Source: Pilaira anomala (Eukaryota; Mucoromycota; Mucoromycetes; Mucorales; Mucoraceae). Taken from it: DNA of 64,000 bases. How positions within the stretch are numbered: position 1 is the first letter of the stretch; each line of letters opens with the position of its first letter. Shown piece by piece: positions 21,276-31,631 of the stretch. Below the pieces are notes generated by a model. That model was not told the DNA's origin. It made no database searches and saw nothing but the letters and a program-made list of their open reading frames with translations. The position numbers and the translations under genes were made by a program. The DNA lies in NCBI GenBank assembly GCA_025716855.1, contig JAIXMQ010000010.1, positions 555,501 to 619,500 on the forward strand, in the 5' to 3' direction.

Positions 21276-22975
21276 CTGTTGTTGTTGTTGCTGTTGTTGT
21301 TGTTGCTGTTGTTGTTGCTGTTGTTGTTGCAACTGTATCTGTTGTTGAGGAGAATGCTGTTGCTGTTGCAATTGTTGTTGCTGCTGTTGCTGCTGTTGTT
21401 GCTGTTGTTGCTGTTGTTGCTGTTGTTGTAACTGTTGTAATTGCTGTTGTTGTTGCAATTGTTGTGCTTGAAGTTGTAACGGAGTCAGTTGAATTTGCTG
21501 TTGTTGTTGAGGAGGCGTGCTATTTTGTTGTAGTTGTTGTTGTTGTTGAGCCTGCATCATGGGAGATGATTTAGGTGGGGTATTGACAGTAAGTTCCGTA
21601 AGAACGGGTGATGCTGTATTTTCGTTTTTAACAAAACTATTTTCTTTTTTAGTAGGTGGTTTTTGAGAAAGCTGTGAGTTGACACGGACGTTGGCTTCAG
21701 TGAATTTATTCGCATCGAATGTTGGTTTAGGTAAACTAATTTGACCTGGTACGTTATCTCGCTTTCTTTTTTTATTGATATCGCTAGATGTTGATTGTGG
21801 TGATCCGATTGGTGGACGATTATTTAATACGGGTTGTGTTGTCTTGTGGTTATCTACTTTACAAAGTTAGTATAATGCACATATTTATATATGACGCGTG
21901 AAGTTTTTTTTTTTACCTATCACAGGAATTGGAGTTGTAACAGGTAATTTGAATCCTGCTAATTTAACTAAATGTGATGGCACCACAGTTTCTGTCATCG
22001 TATTTAATTCAGTCTTTTGATCATTTACTTGAGATACAATTTCTTCTAATTCTTTACAATCTTTTTTAGGTGATATCAACGAGAGTTTAATATTGGCCTA
22101 AAATGAAACTTTCCTGTTCAGCAAACTCTTTGAAATATCCAACAGCATTTTACATCACTTATACCTTTTTCATTTCTTTTGCAATATCGTCTAGTTTTAA
22201 TCCATCATATTTATCCACAAAGTTACAATTAGCTCCAATTTTATAAGGTACGCTATTCGACAATAAGATACAATGTTGAATTGGTTCTCTACCATCCAGT
22301 TCGTCTCTATATTCGTCAAATAACTACAATAATGTGTTTTATTATTATTTTGTGCGGACACACACATACACACTTTATCTCTTACCTCTAAAGCAGCGAC
22401 CATACCTTCCTCGACCGCATTTTTAATAATGCCTCCATGTTGACATGAAATACTTTTAAACACATCTTGAAATAAAATTGGATCCGAAATAAAGTATTTA
22501 CGATCGACAGTGACAACAGAAAATGGCTCATAATCTCCAAAAATTACAAGTCCATACTTTAGTATAGGCTAAAAGAGGTACATTGAGAGAACATGAATAT
22601 AACGTGATCAACTTTTAGAAAAAACTTACTGTGACTTTAGTTTTCGTTTGACCATCATCGCCCTCTGTAACAATCGGTAATCTCAATTGCCTACAAAAAA
22701 AAAAAACCTTTAGACAAAAGAAAAAAAAGGCTTTCCTTTCGATTTCTTCCTCACTTTATTATAGGTTCTACATAAGCTTCATAAAGAATATCAAAATGAG
22801 GTTTCATTCTCGCGGTACCATCCACAACAAATACAATAGCCACTTCTTTTCTACGGTGATGAGAAACTGGAATTTGTGGCGATTGATGGTGTGCTAATGT
22901 TGGCGACGAATGGGATCCCGGCGTTGTTACGTTATTAACAACTGTAGGTGTTGTATTCGTGTTAGGCGTAGACAT
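18859..22975 (-). CDS. MED25: Mediator subunit 25-like protein with very long polyglutamine regions
   Basis: Likely a Mediator tail subunit linking activators to RNA polymerase II. Nine exons on the complement (3627 nt, 1208 aa): 22755-22975, 22630-22690, 22386-22568, 22165-22323, 21917-22097, 19954-21853, 19712-19901, 19224-19656, 18859-19157. The N-terminal vWA-like domain carries VAIVFVVDGTARMKPHF and runs to about residue 210. A linker with a basic KKRKRD motif (possible NLS) follows, then about 400 residues dominated by Gln, including one run of 39 consecutive Gln coded at 21213-21329. After it comes an ACID/PTOV-like domain starting IWTGQIVWHIKTPEG. The C-terminus is Asn/Gly/Met-rich and ends in another Q run (QQNGQHPPM). 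The order vWA, Q-rich, ACID matches MED25. Splice sites are inferred; phase closes. Confidence 0.83.
20120..21550 (-). repeat. CAA/CAG coding repeat tracts (polyQ)
   Basis: Imperfect trinucleotide arrays inside MED25 exon 6, seen on the + strand as TTG/CTG runs, with minor AGC/CAC interruptions giving QQQA, QQQH and QQQL patterns. The longest pure-Gln stretch is 39 codons at 21213-21329, with mixed CAA and CAG. Open frames on the other strand and phases (poly-Leu, poly-Val/Ala, poly-Asn) are artefacts of these repeats. Confidence 0.95.
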
Positions 22976-23965
22976 TCTTTAACAAGAAAAATGGTATCGT
23001 TTTTTCTTAAGAAATAGAAAGAAGGAGAAAAAAATACTTTTGATTTATTTTGTTTTATATAGAAAAAAAAAAAGAAGTACACACAACTCCAGTTGATAAA
23101 AGAAAGAATAAAAAAAAGTGATTTTCGAAAACTCAATTCAAAAGAGTATTGTGACTATCCGATGACGCATAGTCTTGTTACCAAGTTTCTATGATCATGC
23201 TCATCTGTGCTTATTGTAACTTGACCTGGGTACAGTATTTAGCTTCAGTCATTTGCAAAACCGCGTTTTTTCTTCTAGTGCGATTGAACCGGCTCCGGCC
23301 ATCTTCCACAAAGAATTTACAGAGCAACACCATACTGTACATTTTGATCTCTGTCTCAATGCAAGTCGCTCAAACACTTAAAAGAAAAAAACACGGGCAA
23401 ATAATCATCCTAATGTGTTGTGTTACATCCACTACATATTCTTGAATACAGATTGTTTTAAAATAATGACAGCTTACACCCCCGTTTGATATATTTTTAG
23501 TTTAAATTACATCCGAATAACAATTTCTTTAACATTACATGTCAAAGTGTAAAAAGTTAATTATCTTAATTTGAATTATTACTTCCACCCAAATATCATG
23601 AGGATAATTTTTTTAGCAAAGTCAGGCCCAAAGCTAAAAAAAAAAGCATTACAATGTATAAAAAAGATAGCAAGTCTCTCAAACCAATGTGATCCACTAT
23701 ATTCAAATATAGTATCAGCCGATAATTTTCCCCATCCATTTTTTTTTGTTTAAGGCCGGTTATTGTTCATTTTCTGTTAATAAGAGTAGACATTTACTCT
23801 AAAAAAAAAAAACAAATTAAATTGATAGACATTTCACACCTATACACCCAACTGTGTTTTCAAGGGATCTTCAGCTCAATCCACGTTACTTAATTAGGAG
23901 AAATACTTGTAGAGAGTTGACTTTTTGTAGTGGAAAAATGAATTCGATTTAAATTATATTATAAC

Positions 23966-24048
23966 TGTGGAAAGGGTATTTTGTTTAGAGGAAAGGGTAT
24001 TTTATTCAATGAAAGGTATACTTTTACAGCGGAAAGGATATTATTATG
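23966..24048 (+). repeat. Four degenerate GGAAAGG(G)TATTTT direct repeats
   Basis: The motif GGAAAGGGTATTTT occurs twice exactly and then twice in diverged form (GAAAGGTATACTTTT, GGAAAGGATATTAT), spaced 20-25 bp apart. No gene or mobile element explains it. Confidence 0.6.
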
Positions 24049-24154
24049 GGAAATGTAACATAATAACTATTAATAAATGATTGGGCTAACATTACATTAT
24101 GTGAAAGAATCACTCTAAACTAAATAAATAACTAATTACCATCTTTTTAATCTT

Positions 24155-24443
24155 GGGTATCTTGAACAGCTTTATTGAAGTTGGCTCTTGTGACTTGAAA
24201 CAAAGGTTGGGGTGAAGGTGCAAGTTTGTATCGATCAAGCTAATCAAGTGCCGATAAAAAAAATTTTATCCGTACCATGTAGAGCTTGTTCTAGGCGCTC
24301 AATTAGGATGAGGTCAGAAGCAGTAGGTCTCTCAATAATTTAGGGTTCATAGTCTTAATTGAAGTGGATTGCTGTTGTAGTTGTATCTCTGCTAATTTTT
24401 TAACCAAATTTTGGGTTGAAAAAGTAGTAGATTGGAGATCATC
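24155..24443 (-). pseudogene. Eroded coding fragment, family unknown
   Basis: The minus strand shows two coding-like pieces in different frames. One reads DDLQSTTFSTQNLVKKLAEI, continuing QLQQQSTSIKTMNPK. After an apparent frameshift comes ERPTASDLILIERLEQALHG, continuing TDKIFFIGT. Stops interrupt the remainder. The composition resembles real protein, but no start, splice sites or intact frame are present. It could be the remains of a transposon-encoded or host gene; I do not recognise it. Confidence 0.3.
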
Positions 24444-25083
24444 AATGTATATGCTGTAATAAATGATTAATTATTGTCAACTTGCGTCATGAGTCATGAA
24501 TACAGAAGAAATATCAACTTCAAGAGGTACTAGCCAATAAAGTTATCAGAAACTTAATTCCTACATCACGTGACTAAAAAATAGTATATATACCTGATCC
24601 CTTTTTCATGTTTTAAAAAACATTTACTTGACCTTGACCTAAAAAAATAAAATTTCTTCAAAATATGCACATTTTAGCTCTAAAGCACACCTTTGGTATT
24701 CAAAACATACATATATACTCTCAAACTAAATTTTTTAATTATAAGTCCCTCAATATAGTTTCTACAAACTTAATGTAAACCAAACTGTTTGTAGAAAAAG
24801 CTTTTAAGGATGGCGTTATATGAAGATCGGTTGTATACGCCATTTTTTTTTTTTATGCAAAGATATATAATGTCAATTTTTTATATCCCCAATAAAAAAA
24901 AAAGAGGATTTTGATGTTATTTTTAAAAAGCAAAAAGTGAAGACTTAAGCTTTTTGTAGTGCGTAACCAAAGAATAACTCAAGGTAAAAAGTTCGTTTTT
25001 GAAAGCAATATTCTAAATAAGGATTTTACCATTCTAGGAGTTTGAAAGATTGCCGAAAGCATCTTGAGCGCACCCTTTATTTA

Positions 25084-25196
25084 CTGTATTTTCACCGGAT
25101 ATTGAGAAAAAGTGAGCTAATTTTTGGGAAAATTGAACTACCATTTTTGGGAAAGTATGACTGGTATTTTTGAGAAAAATTCAATACTATTTTTGG
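25084..25196 (+). repeat. Left terminal inverted repeat
   Basis: Starts CTGTATTTTCACCGGATATT. It contains internal direct repeats of the form (A/T)TTTTTGGGAAA at about 25120, 25142 and 25190, with variants TTTTTGAGAAA and TATTGAGAAAA. Confidence 0.93.
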
Positions 25197-25255
25197 GAAT
25201 TCTCGAGCTTTTTTTTTGTAAGCACTTTTATTTACTTTAAGTTTAACTTTCAAAT

Positions 25256-26626
25256 ATGCTCGATAACATGGATCTCGAATACTTATCTCTTAATGAGCAA
25301 GGCGGCTCAGATGAACTTACGGGAGAAGTAACAGTAAGTCTCATGTCAATGATGAGAGCAAAGTTCGAGTATGGTCTCGAAGCCATGGAGGTTGATGAAG
25401 TCTTACTAGAAGAGTTTTCTCAAGAGGAAAAGGACGAAGAAAGAGAAAACAGTAATAAAGATATTGAGAAAATTAGCACCAGTAGTAGAATAGAAGTATT
25501 TTCCAACGCTTTGACTGTAAAAAGCAACGTTAAAAAGGAAAGAGGCACTTATCGTAGCTACAACTCCGATCAAATATCTCGCTTTTTATCTTTAATTATT
25601 GAACAAGTACCAGTAAAAGACGCAGCTGCAGATGCAGGCATAACTAAGAGCACGGCTTATCGTTTCAAAAAGCAATGGGAAGAATTTGATACTATTGCTC
25701 CTAGTAAAAAAAGAGGACCCAGTAAGGGTACTAATGCTATTATGAAAGAGCAACATACTCTTTTTATCATCAGCATAGTTGATAGTTATGCACCTGTGAC
25801 TTTAGAACAAATGAGGCACAAGCTTTTGAACGAATATCCTGAACTCAAGATTAGTAAAACAGCCTTTTATAATCATATTCGTCAACACTGTGCATTGAGC
25901 TTTAAGAGATTGGAAAAGCTTCCAGAAAAACGTAATTCGGAAGAGGTAAGACTTAAACGACGAGAAGCTGTCCTCGAGTGGATGGCCAACAAAGATTTGG
26001 ATTTTGAAAAAAACTGTGTTTTTCTTGATGAAGCAGGCTTTAACCTTCATATCAGCCGTTCTAGAGGTTGGTCTAGAAAAGGTGTGCCTGCAAAGTCGAT
26101 TATTCCTACCTCTCGAGGCACTTCCATTACTATCCTTGGAGCCATTTCTGCTCAGGGAGTTATCGATATTTCTTTAAGAAAACCAATCACAGTGGCAGGT
26201 AGCAAAAAAAGAAAGGCTGATGGCACGGTTGTAACAACTACAGCTAGAATAGGAACTAGAACAGAGCATTACCTAGGCTATTTAGAAAACGTTATGGACG
26301 TTTTAAATAAAAACAATTTGAAAGGACATTATCTCGTTATGGACAATGCTCCCATTCACAAGCCCGCAACAGTAAGATCTTGCATTGAAAAAAGAGGTTA
26401 TAAATGTATATACCTTCCACCATATTCACCTTTCCTGAATCCAATCGAGGAGTTTTGGTCGAAGGTAAAGTTTGGTGTAAAGAGGGAAGCTTTCGACAAT
26501 GGAGACACTTTAACTCCAAGAATCATGAAGTCATGTTCGGAAGTAACTCTCAAAGACTGCCAAGGTTGGATAAGACACTCTGTCTCGTTTTTTGAGCGTT
26601 GTTTGGCCCTGGAAGAAAAACTTTAG
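25256..26626 (+). CDS. Tc1/IS630-type DDE transposase, intact
   Basis: Single-exon ORF of 456 aa. Residues 1-95 are acidic and unique. Residues about 100-150 hold a helix-turn-helix (SRFLSLIIEQVPVKDAAADA, then TKSTAYRFKKQW). Residues about 165-225 look like a second DNA-binding/HTH_Tnp region (LEQMRHKLLNEYPELKISKT). The DDE core shows the first Asp in CVFLDEAGFN, the second in YLVMDNAPIH and the Glu in PYSPFLNPIEEFWSKVK. The spacing between the last two is 34 residues (DD34E). A YRGWSRKG-like stretch reads SRGWSRKGVPAK, as in DDE_3 domains. The ATG lies 60 bp inside the left TIR; the stop lies 35 bp before the right TIR. It should cut and reinsert the element at TA sites. Confidence 0.92.
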   Translation: MLDNMDLEYLSLNEQGGSDELTGEVTVSLMSMMRAKFEYGLEAMEVDEVLLEEFSQEEKDEERENSNKDIEKISTSSRIEVFSNALTVKSNVKKERGTYRSYNSDQISRFLSLIIEQVPVKDAAADAGITKSTAYRFKKQWEEFDTIAPSKKRGPSKGTNAIMKEQHTLFIISIVDSYAPVTLEQMRHKLLNEYPELKISKTAFYNHIRQHCALSFKRLEKLPEKRNSEEVRLKRREAVLEWMANKDLDFEKNCVFLDEAGFNLHISRSRGWSRKGVPAKSIIPTSRGTSITILGAISAQGVIDISLRKPITVAGSKKRKADGTVVTTTARIGTRTEHYLGYLENVMDVLNKNNLKGHYLVMDNAPIHKPATVRSCIEKRGYKCIYLPPYSPFLNPIEEFWSKVKFGVKREAFDNGDTLTPRIMKSCSEVTLKDCQGWIRHSVSFFERCLALEEKL

Positions 26627-26660
26627 CCTTTTAGCTTTCTCAATTAATAAAATATTTTTA

Positions 26661-26773
26661 CCAAAAATAGTATTGAATTTTTCTCAAAAATACCAGTCAT
26701 ACTTTCCCAAAAATGGTAGTTCAATTTTCCCAAAAATTAGCTCACTTTTTCTCAATATCCGGTGAAAATACAG
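26661..26773 (-). repeat. Right terminal inverted repeat
   Basis: Exact reverse complement of 25084-25196. It ends ...GGTGAAAATACAG, followed by the TA target site. Confidence 0.93.
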
Positions 26774-26920
26774 TATTATGATCCTATTCATACAGTTAAT
26801 AAGGACAATTAGTTTAAAAGTCACAATCCTCTGTCAGTAAGAGGAGTGTAAAAGAATAAGGGCGCAGCACAGGACATGCTTCTCTTTTCTTTATAAAATT
26901 AAGTTCAGGCAGTAAAGATA

Positions 26921-28199
26921 ATGAGTGCAAAACAACAAGCTCAGGCTAACTCTGCGCCTGCCGAGTTACTTCAATCCTGGGTCAATAGAGACTACCACAC
27001 ACCTTTATTAACACCACGTCAAACAACGCATACACAAGGAAAAGGCGAAACGCTTACTTTTGAAAATGTTCGAATTGACTTTCCTTTAAGACCTTGTAAG
27101 TCATTAATGCTTCCCTTTTTAATGTAAACCATAGTATCTGAATTTGGTTTTTTTTTAAAAAATTAGATCCTGCTCAAGTACAAATGATGCGAAATGTAAT
27201 AAATCGTTTTTCGAGATTCTTTGCTATTATTATATAGAGATCTAATTAGGTTTTTTTTTTTATCGAACATAGATCATCCATTCATTGAATAATTCAGAAA
27301 ATGCCTTACTAGAAAGTCCAACTGGTGAGTATGTAGATATTTTTACAGCTCATTATCGTATCTGTCACTAACATACTTTGTTCTATGAACACAAAAAGGT
27401 TCTGGAAAATCATTGGCATTATTATGTGCTGCTTTAGCTTGGAGAGAGAATGCCGAGAAATATGCAGCTGATGAAATCACAAATCGCCATGAATATTTAC
27501 AGAAGCAATTAAACGAAATAATATCAAATGCAAAAGATCAATCAAAGATTCAATCGTCTTTGAATCCTGATGTTTCACCTTTACAGCCTTATGCCGAAAC
27601 ACCAGTGCTACCACCAATATCGACAGATACGCTTGTAAATAATACTGAAATAATCGCTGAATCTGTAAATTTAGATAGACATGTTAATAATAATACTTTG
27701 AATATGCAACCACCTTTAAAACGAGGACGTGAAGAAAATCATCCTACAAACTGGATGAAGAAATTTAAAAGTGATAGTGATGTGATTGTCATTGATGATG
27801 ATGAATTTTTAAAAAAAGAGGATAGTTTCGAGGATTTTCAGTCGATTAATAAAGCAGTAGGATATACCAAGCAGGAGAACGCATCAGACCCAAGTGGATC
27901 TAATACACCTGACAATTTAAAATATCAAACTTTTAAAAAGGTACCACGTATCTTTGTCGGTAGTAGAACGTAAGTGTAAGATAAACAATATATGAAGTTG
28001 TAACTCAATTTTATTGCATGAATTTTTATTAGTCATAAACAGATTACTCAATTGATATCAGAACTAAAGACCAAAACAAGGTATAATCCTCGTAAGTGTA
28101 TAATTAAAAGTAAAAAAGATGTATGGGTGATATTTATTGCCTTTCTTCCTTCAGGAACAACTATTTTAGCTAGCCGTGAGCAATTATGTAGTAAGTAAC

Positions 28200-28245
<46 letters not shown>

Positions 28246-31200
28246 AGACTTGAAACTACCAAAAGCTAATGATTGCCATTTAGTTCATCCAAAAGTATCA
28301 AAGATGAGAAATAAGACGGAAGGATGTGTCAATTTACTAGATAAATCTGGCTGTCATTTTAAACATAAAACACATTCGGTTATCAAATTCCCTGAACTAA
28401 GAGGTTCCAACAAAGTTTGGGATATTGAGGATATTGTCAAAGTAGGAAAAAAGGTAAAAGGGTGTCCTTATTTCGCTTCAAAAAAGCTGTATGAAAGAGC
28501 TGAAGTCATATTTTGTCCATATAATTATATCATTGATCCAGGTACCTTTTTTTTTGTTTTTTTTTTTGTTTTGTTTACCTGTTCGCTTAATTAAGTTTTC
28601 ATCTTAACAACCAGTGATTCGTAAAATTATGGACATTAATTTGAAAGACAGCATCGTTATTTTAGATGAAGGTAAAAGCTTTCGTTATCGACAACAATAA
28701 ACATATTATTTACATTCCAATTTTTTTTAGCCCATAATATTGAAGATAGTGCCAGATCAGCTGGATCTCATGAAGTTGACGAACAAGCCCTTAGTGTCAT
28801 GAAAAAGGAATTGGATCAAATTATCAGAAATGGCTATGCCCCAAAGGCTCATCAGAGTATAGAACTTATTGTTGAATACATGTACTGCTGGATTACTTCT
28901 AATGATAATGTATTTACTATAAAAGAATACGAAACTTACCATTGCAAGTATGTGTATCTTTATTTTCTTCACCTAAGTTTATATAAAACTGAATTAACAA
29001 ATATTTTTTAATATTATTATTAGTTGGACCGGCCCAAGTATCATCACAAAATTAACAGAAGCCTCTATCACGGCATATACATTCAACACTGTGCTAGTAC
29101 CAGCATATAGGCTAGTTATGGCTCACGCTGAAGAGATCAGAAAGGATGCAGAAAACGGCGGACAAAGTGAAGATAATCCAAGTTCCTCTCAAGTTCAAAT
29201 TCATAGACGTAAATGTCTCTCCAATAATAGTTTGACTGCCTTACAAGGCATCTTTATGGTCCTCGGATTTCTGTTCGAAGAAGGGAAGAATTATGTAGAG
29301 GATTACCAAATGATCTTATCCAAAAGAATTAACAGGGTTTCAGATCAAAATAATAAGAAACGACGAATGAAGAATAGCGATGGACAGATAGAACCTGAAT
29401 GGGAATTCAAGTTAGGATTCAAGTGTCTTAACCCTGGTATTATCTTTCGAGACATGTCAGAGACTACCAAATCTGTCATCTTGACTAGTGGTACTTTATC
29501 ACCCTTAAATACTTTTGCATCTGAACTCGAGACTAGATTTGAAGGTAGATTAGAAGCAAATCACGTTATTGATAAGTCACAAGTATGGGTTGGGGCAATC
29601 CCAAGAGGTCCTAATGGTATTACTTTAAAGGGTGTTTATAATAACTGGGAATCATTTCAATATCAAGATGATATTGGTGAATCACTTTGCAAGATTGTTG
29701 AAACCGTACCATTCGGCGTGCTCTGTTTCTTACCTTCATATAGTTCGATAGATAAGTTAGTGACACGTTGGAAACTGACTGGATTATATGACAGATTATC
29801 TCGAAGAAAGATGATTCACTGTGAACCCAGAGGAAGTGATAAGAATGAATTTGAAGCTACCATTGGCTCATTTTATAAAAAAATTGATAATGTAAAAGAC
29901 AGCGTAGACGAACTAGGCCGTGATGGTGCATTATTTTTTGCTGTATTTAGAGGAAAAGTAAGCGAAGGTATTGATTTTACTGATAATTATTGTCGAGCTG
30001 TTGTAACGGTTGGTATCCCTTTCCCGGCTATTAAAGATATTGAAGTCAAGTTTAAAAAGGAATATAATGACAAGAGAAAGTGTCATGTTGGTAACACAGA
30101 TCTTTTATCTGGTTCAGACTGGTACTCGGCTCAAGCATTTCGTGCTATTAATCAAGCGCTTGGTAGATGCATTCGACATAAAAATGATTGGGGAGCAATT
30201 ATTTTATTAGAAGATAGGTTTCAGGGCTCAAAAAACATCCAAAGTCTTTCAAAATGGGTACGGAACCAGCTGAGAGTACATCCTGAATTTCCACAAGCTA
30301 TGATGGAATTAAACCAATTTGTTCAAAAGCAATTAGCGAGAACTGCTGCTTCTTCTGTAAATTCATGTACTGCACCTTCTCCATTAAAAGTCACATCAGA
30401 TTGTCCTGTAGGTACGCCAGTAACGACACCGCCAGATGCCGCAGAAATACACAGAATAGCGCCTTTAACATCTTCGTACCCGGATAGCATAGACTCAGTA
30501 GACACTATACATTATTCACAGAATCTGACAAATATAAAACCAGAGATTAAGTCTGAGTTTTTTGCTCATGATGTTAATCAAACATCAGCACCGATTCCTG
30601 TATTATCAACTGCCCCTTTAACAAAACCCATATTACCAAAACCTATTTTTTCAGAACCTTTGCTACCAAACCCTGTACCATTATTATCAGAACCAATATT
30701 ATTACCAGAATCAACGTCATTACCAGAACCAATATTATTACCAGAATCAACGTCATTACCAGAGCCTGAATTAATACCAGAGCCTGTATCAATAGAGTCT
30801 GTGTCAGTACCAGAGCCTCTATCAGTAGAGCCTGTGTCAGTACCAGAGCCTCTATCAGTACTAGAGCCTGCATCAGTACCAGAACCTATCTCACTATCAA
30901 ATCCTCTAGCACTGTTAAACTCTATGCCATTGCCAGTATCTGCTATCTCATCGCTAAAATTACCAGAGTCTGAACTAATGTCTAAATCAAACGTGTTATC
31001 ACAATTCGATATGAAATTTGAGAAAACCCAAATAAAACAGGACCTAAAAGGCTTCGAAAATGTTACACCGGTTGAATGTAAGCAGCCGGAACTAATACCA
31101 AAACGCATCGAAAGAAAAGACCTCTTTTCAACTCGACGAGAAGACATTTCCTATGTATCTATAACCTGTACATTTTGTGGAAGATCTTTACTAGAGGGTC

Positions 31201-31631
31201 CCAGAAAGTACGTCCAGCCCACTTCTATCAAAGATTTGACATTAATCACCAAAAACTCAAACATATATTCCAACAATATTGTAGAGATAACTGAGCCAGG
31301 AAAATGGGAAGCAAATGGTGATCTTGTGGGCGGTCCGATTGATATAAAGCAATGGCCAAATGAATCACAGGTTACTTTGAATAATGAAGATCGTATTTGT
31401 TATCGCTCACTGACTTGCGTGTGTCCTATATCAAAACCATTGGGAATTGTTATTCGTCAATCATTTGGTCCAAGTTCAAAGTACAATGGAAAGGTCTATC
31501 TTTGGTTGAATCAATTACGTATTGAAGAGACCATCAAAACACATCAGACCAATTTATCCTATCAACCTGATGAGTTTGATATGCCTTCTTCTCAAGCTTG
31601 TAGTATGAATGATATGTTTTACAATCTTTAA
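26921..31631 (+). CDS. BRIP1: FANCJ/BRIP1-like Fe-S DEAH helicase with long C-terminal extension
   Basis: 5'-3' DNA helicase of the XPD/FANCJ group, expected in crosslink repair and G-quadruplex unwinding in the nucleus. Ten exons (4098 nt, 1365 aa): 26921-27095, 27167-27195, 27273-27324, 27399-27969, 28033-28091, 28155-28190, 28248-28541, 28615-28671, 28731-28947, 29024-31631. Walker A SPTGSGKS is at about 83-90. A FANCJ-type insertion of about 170 residues follows. The Fe-S cluster cysteines lie in NDCHLVHPKVS, TEGC, SGCHF and KGCPYF. DEAH is at 423-426 (ILDEAHNIEDSAR), and late motifs are GKVSEGIDF and QALGRCIRHKNDW. After about residue 930 comes low-complexity sequence with PEP-type repeats. 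A final domain of about 150 residues contains CTFCGRSLLEGPRK, CVCPISKPLGIVIR and VYLWLNQLRIEE, possibly zinc-binding. I do not recognise that tail. Confidence 0.9.
28205..28243 (+). repeat. Poly-T tract in BRIP1 intron 6
   Basis: 39 consecutive T directly before the GCAG acceptor, serving as an extreme polypyrimidine tract. Confidence 0.95.
30640..30900 (+). repeat. Imperfect tandem coding repeats (LPEP/VPEP)
   Basis: Units of 12 to 36 bp encode strings such as LPEPILLPESTSLPEP and SVPEPLSVEPVSVPEP in the BRIP1 tail. The repeat explains the long spurious open frames on the other strand here. Confidence 0.9.

Larger units (their letters stand above)
22976..25081. other. Intergenic, MED25 upstream region
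   Basis: About 2.1 kb without a credible intact gene. It includes the likely MED25 promoter, degenerate direct repeats at 23966-24048 and an eroded coding-like fragment at about 24155-24443 (listed separately). AT content is very high in 24600-25080. Confidence 0.55.
25082..26775 (+). mobile_element. Intact Tc1/mariner-superfamily transposon with 113-bp perfect TIRs
   Basis: The element at 25084-26773 (1690 bp) is flanked by TA duplications at 25082-25083 and 26774-26775. The terminal inverted repeats 25084-25196 and 26661-26773 are both 113 bp and identical base for base in inverse orientation by my reading. It contains one uninterrupted 456-codon transposase gene. Perfect TIRs plus an intact ORF indicate a recent insertion that may still be mobile. 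Long TIRs containing several TTTTTGGGAAA-type direct repeats suggest multiple transposase binding sites per end. Confidence 0.93.

Noticed and set aside
20007..21574. Long plus-strand frames rich in Leu, Val or Ala, and a minus-strand poly-Asn frame
   Set aside because: They are alternative readings of the CAA/CAG repeats in MED25; no start context or domain supports them.
30578..31147. Minus-strand frame rich in Gly, Ser and Asp across the BRIP1 tail
   Set aside because: It mirrors the tandem LPEP-type repeats of the sense strand; the sense frame continues the helicase without a break.
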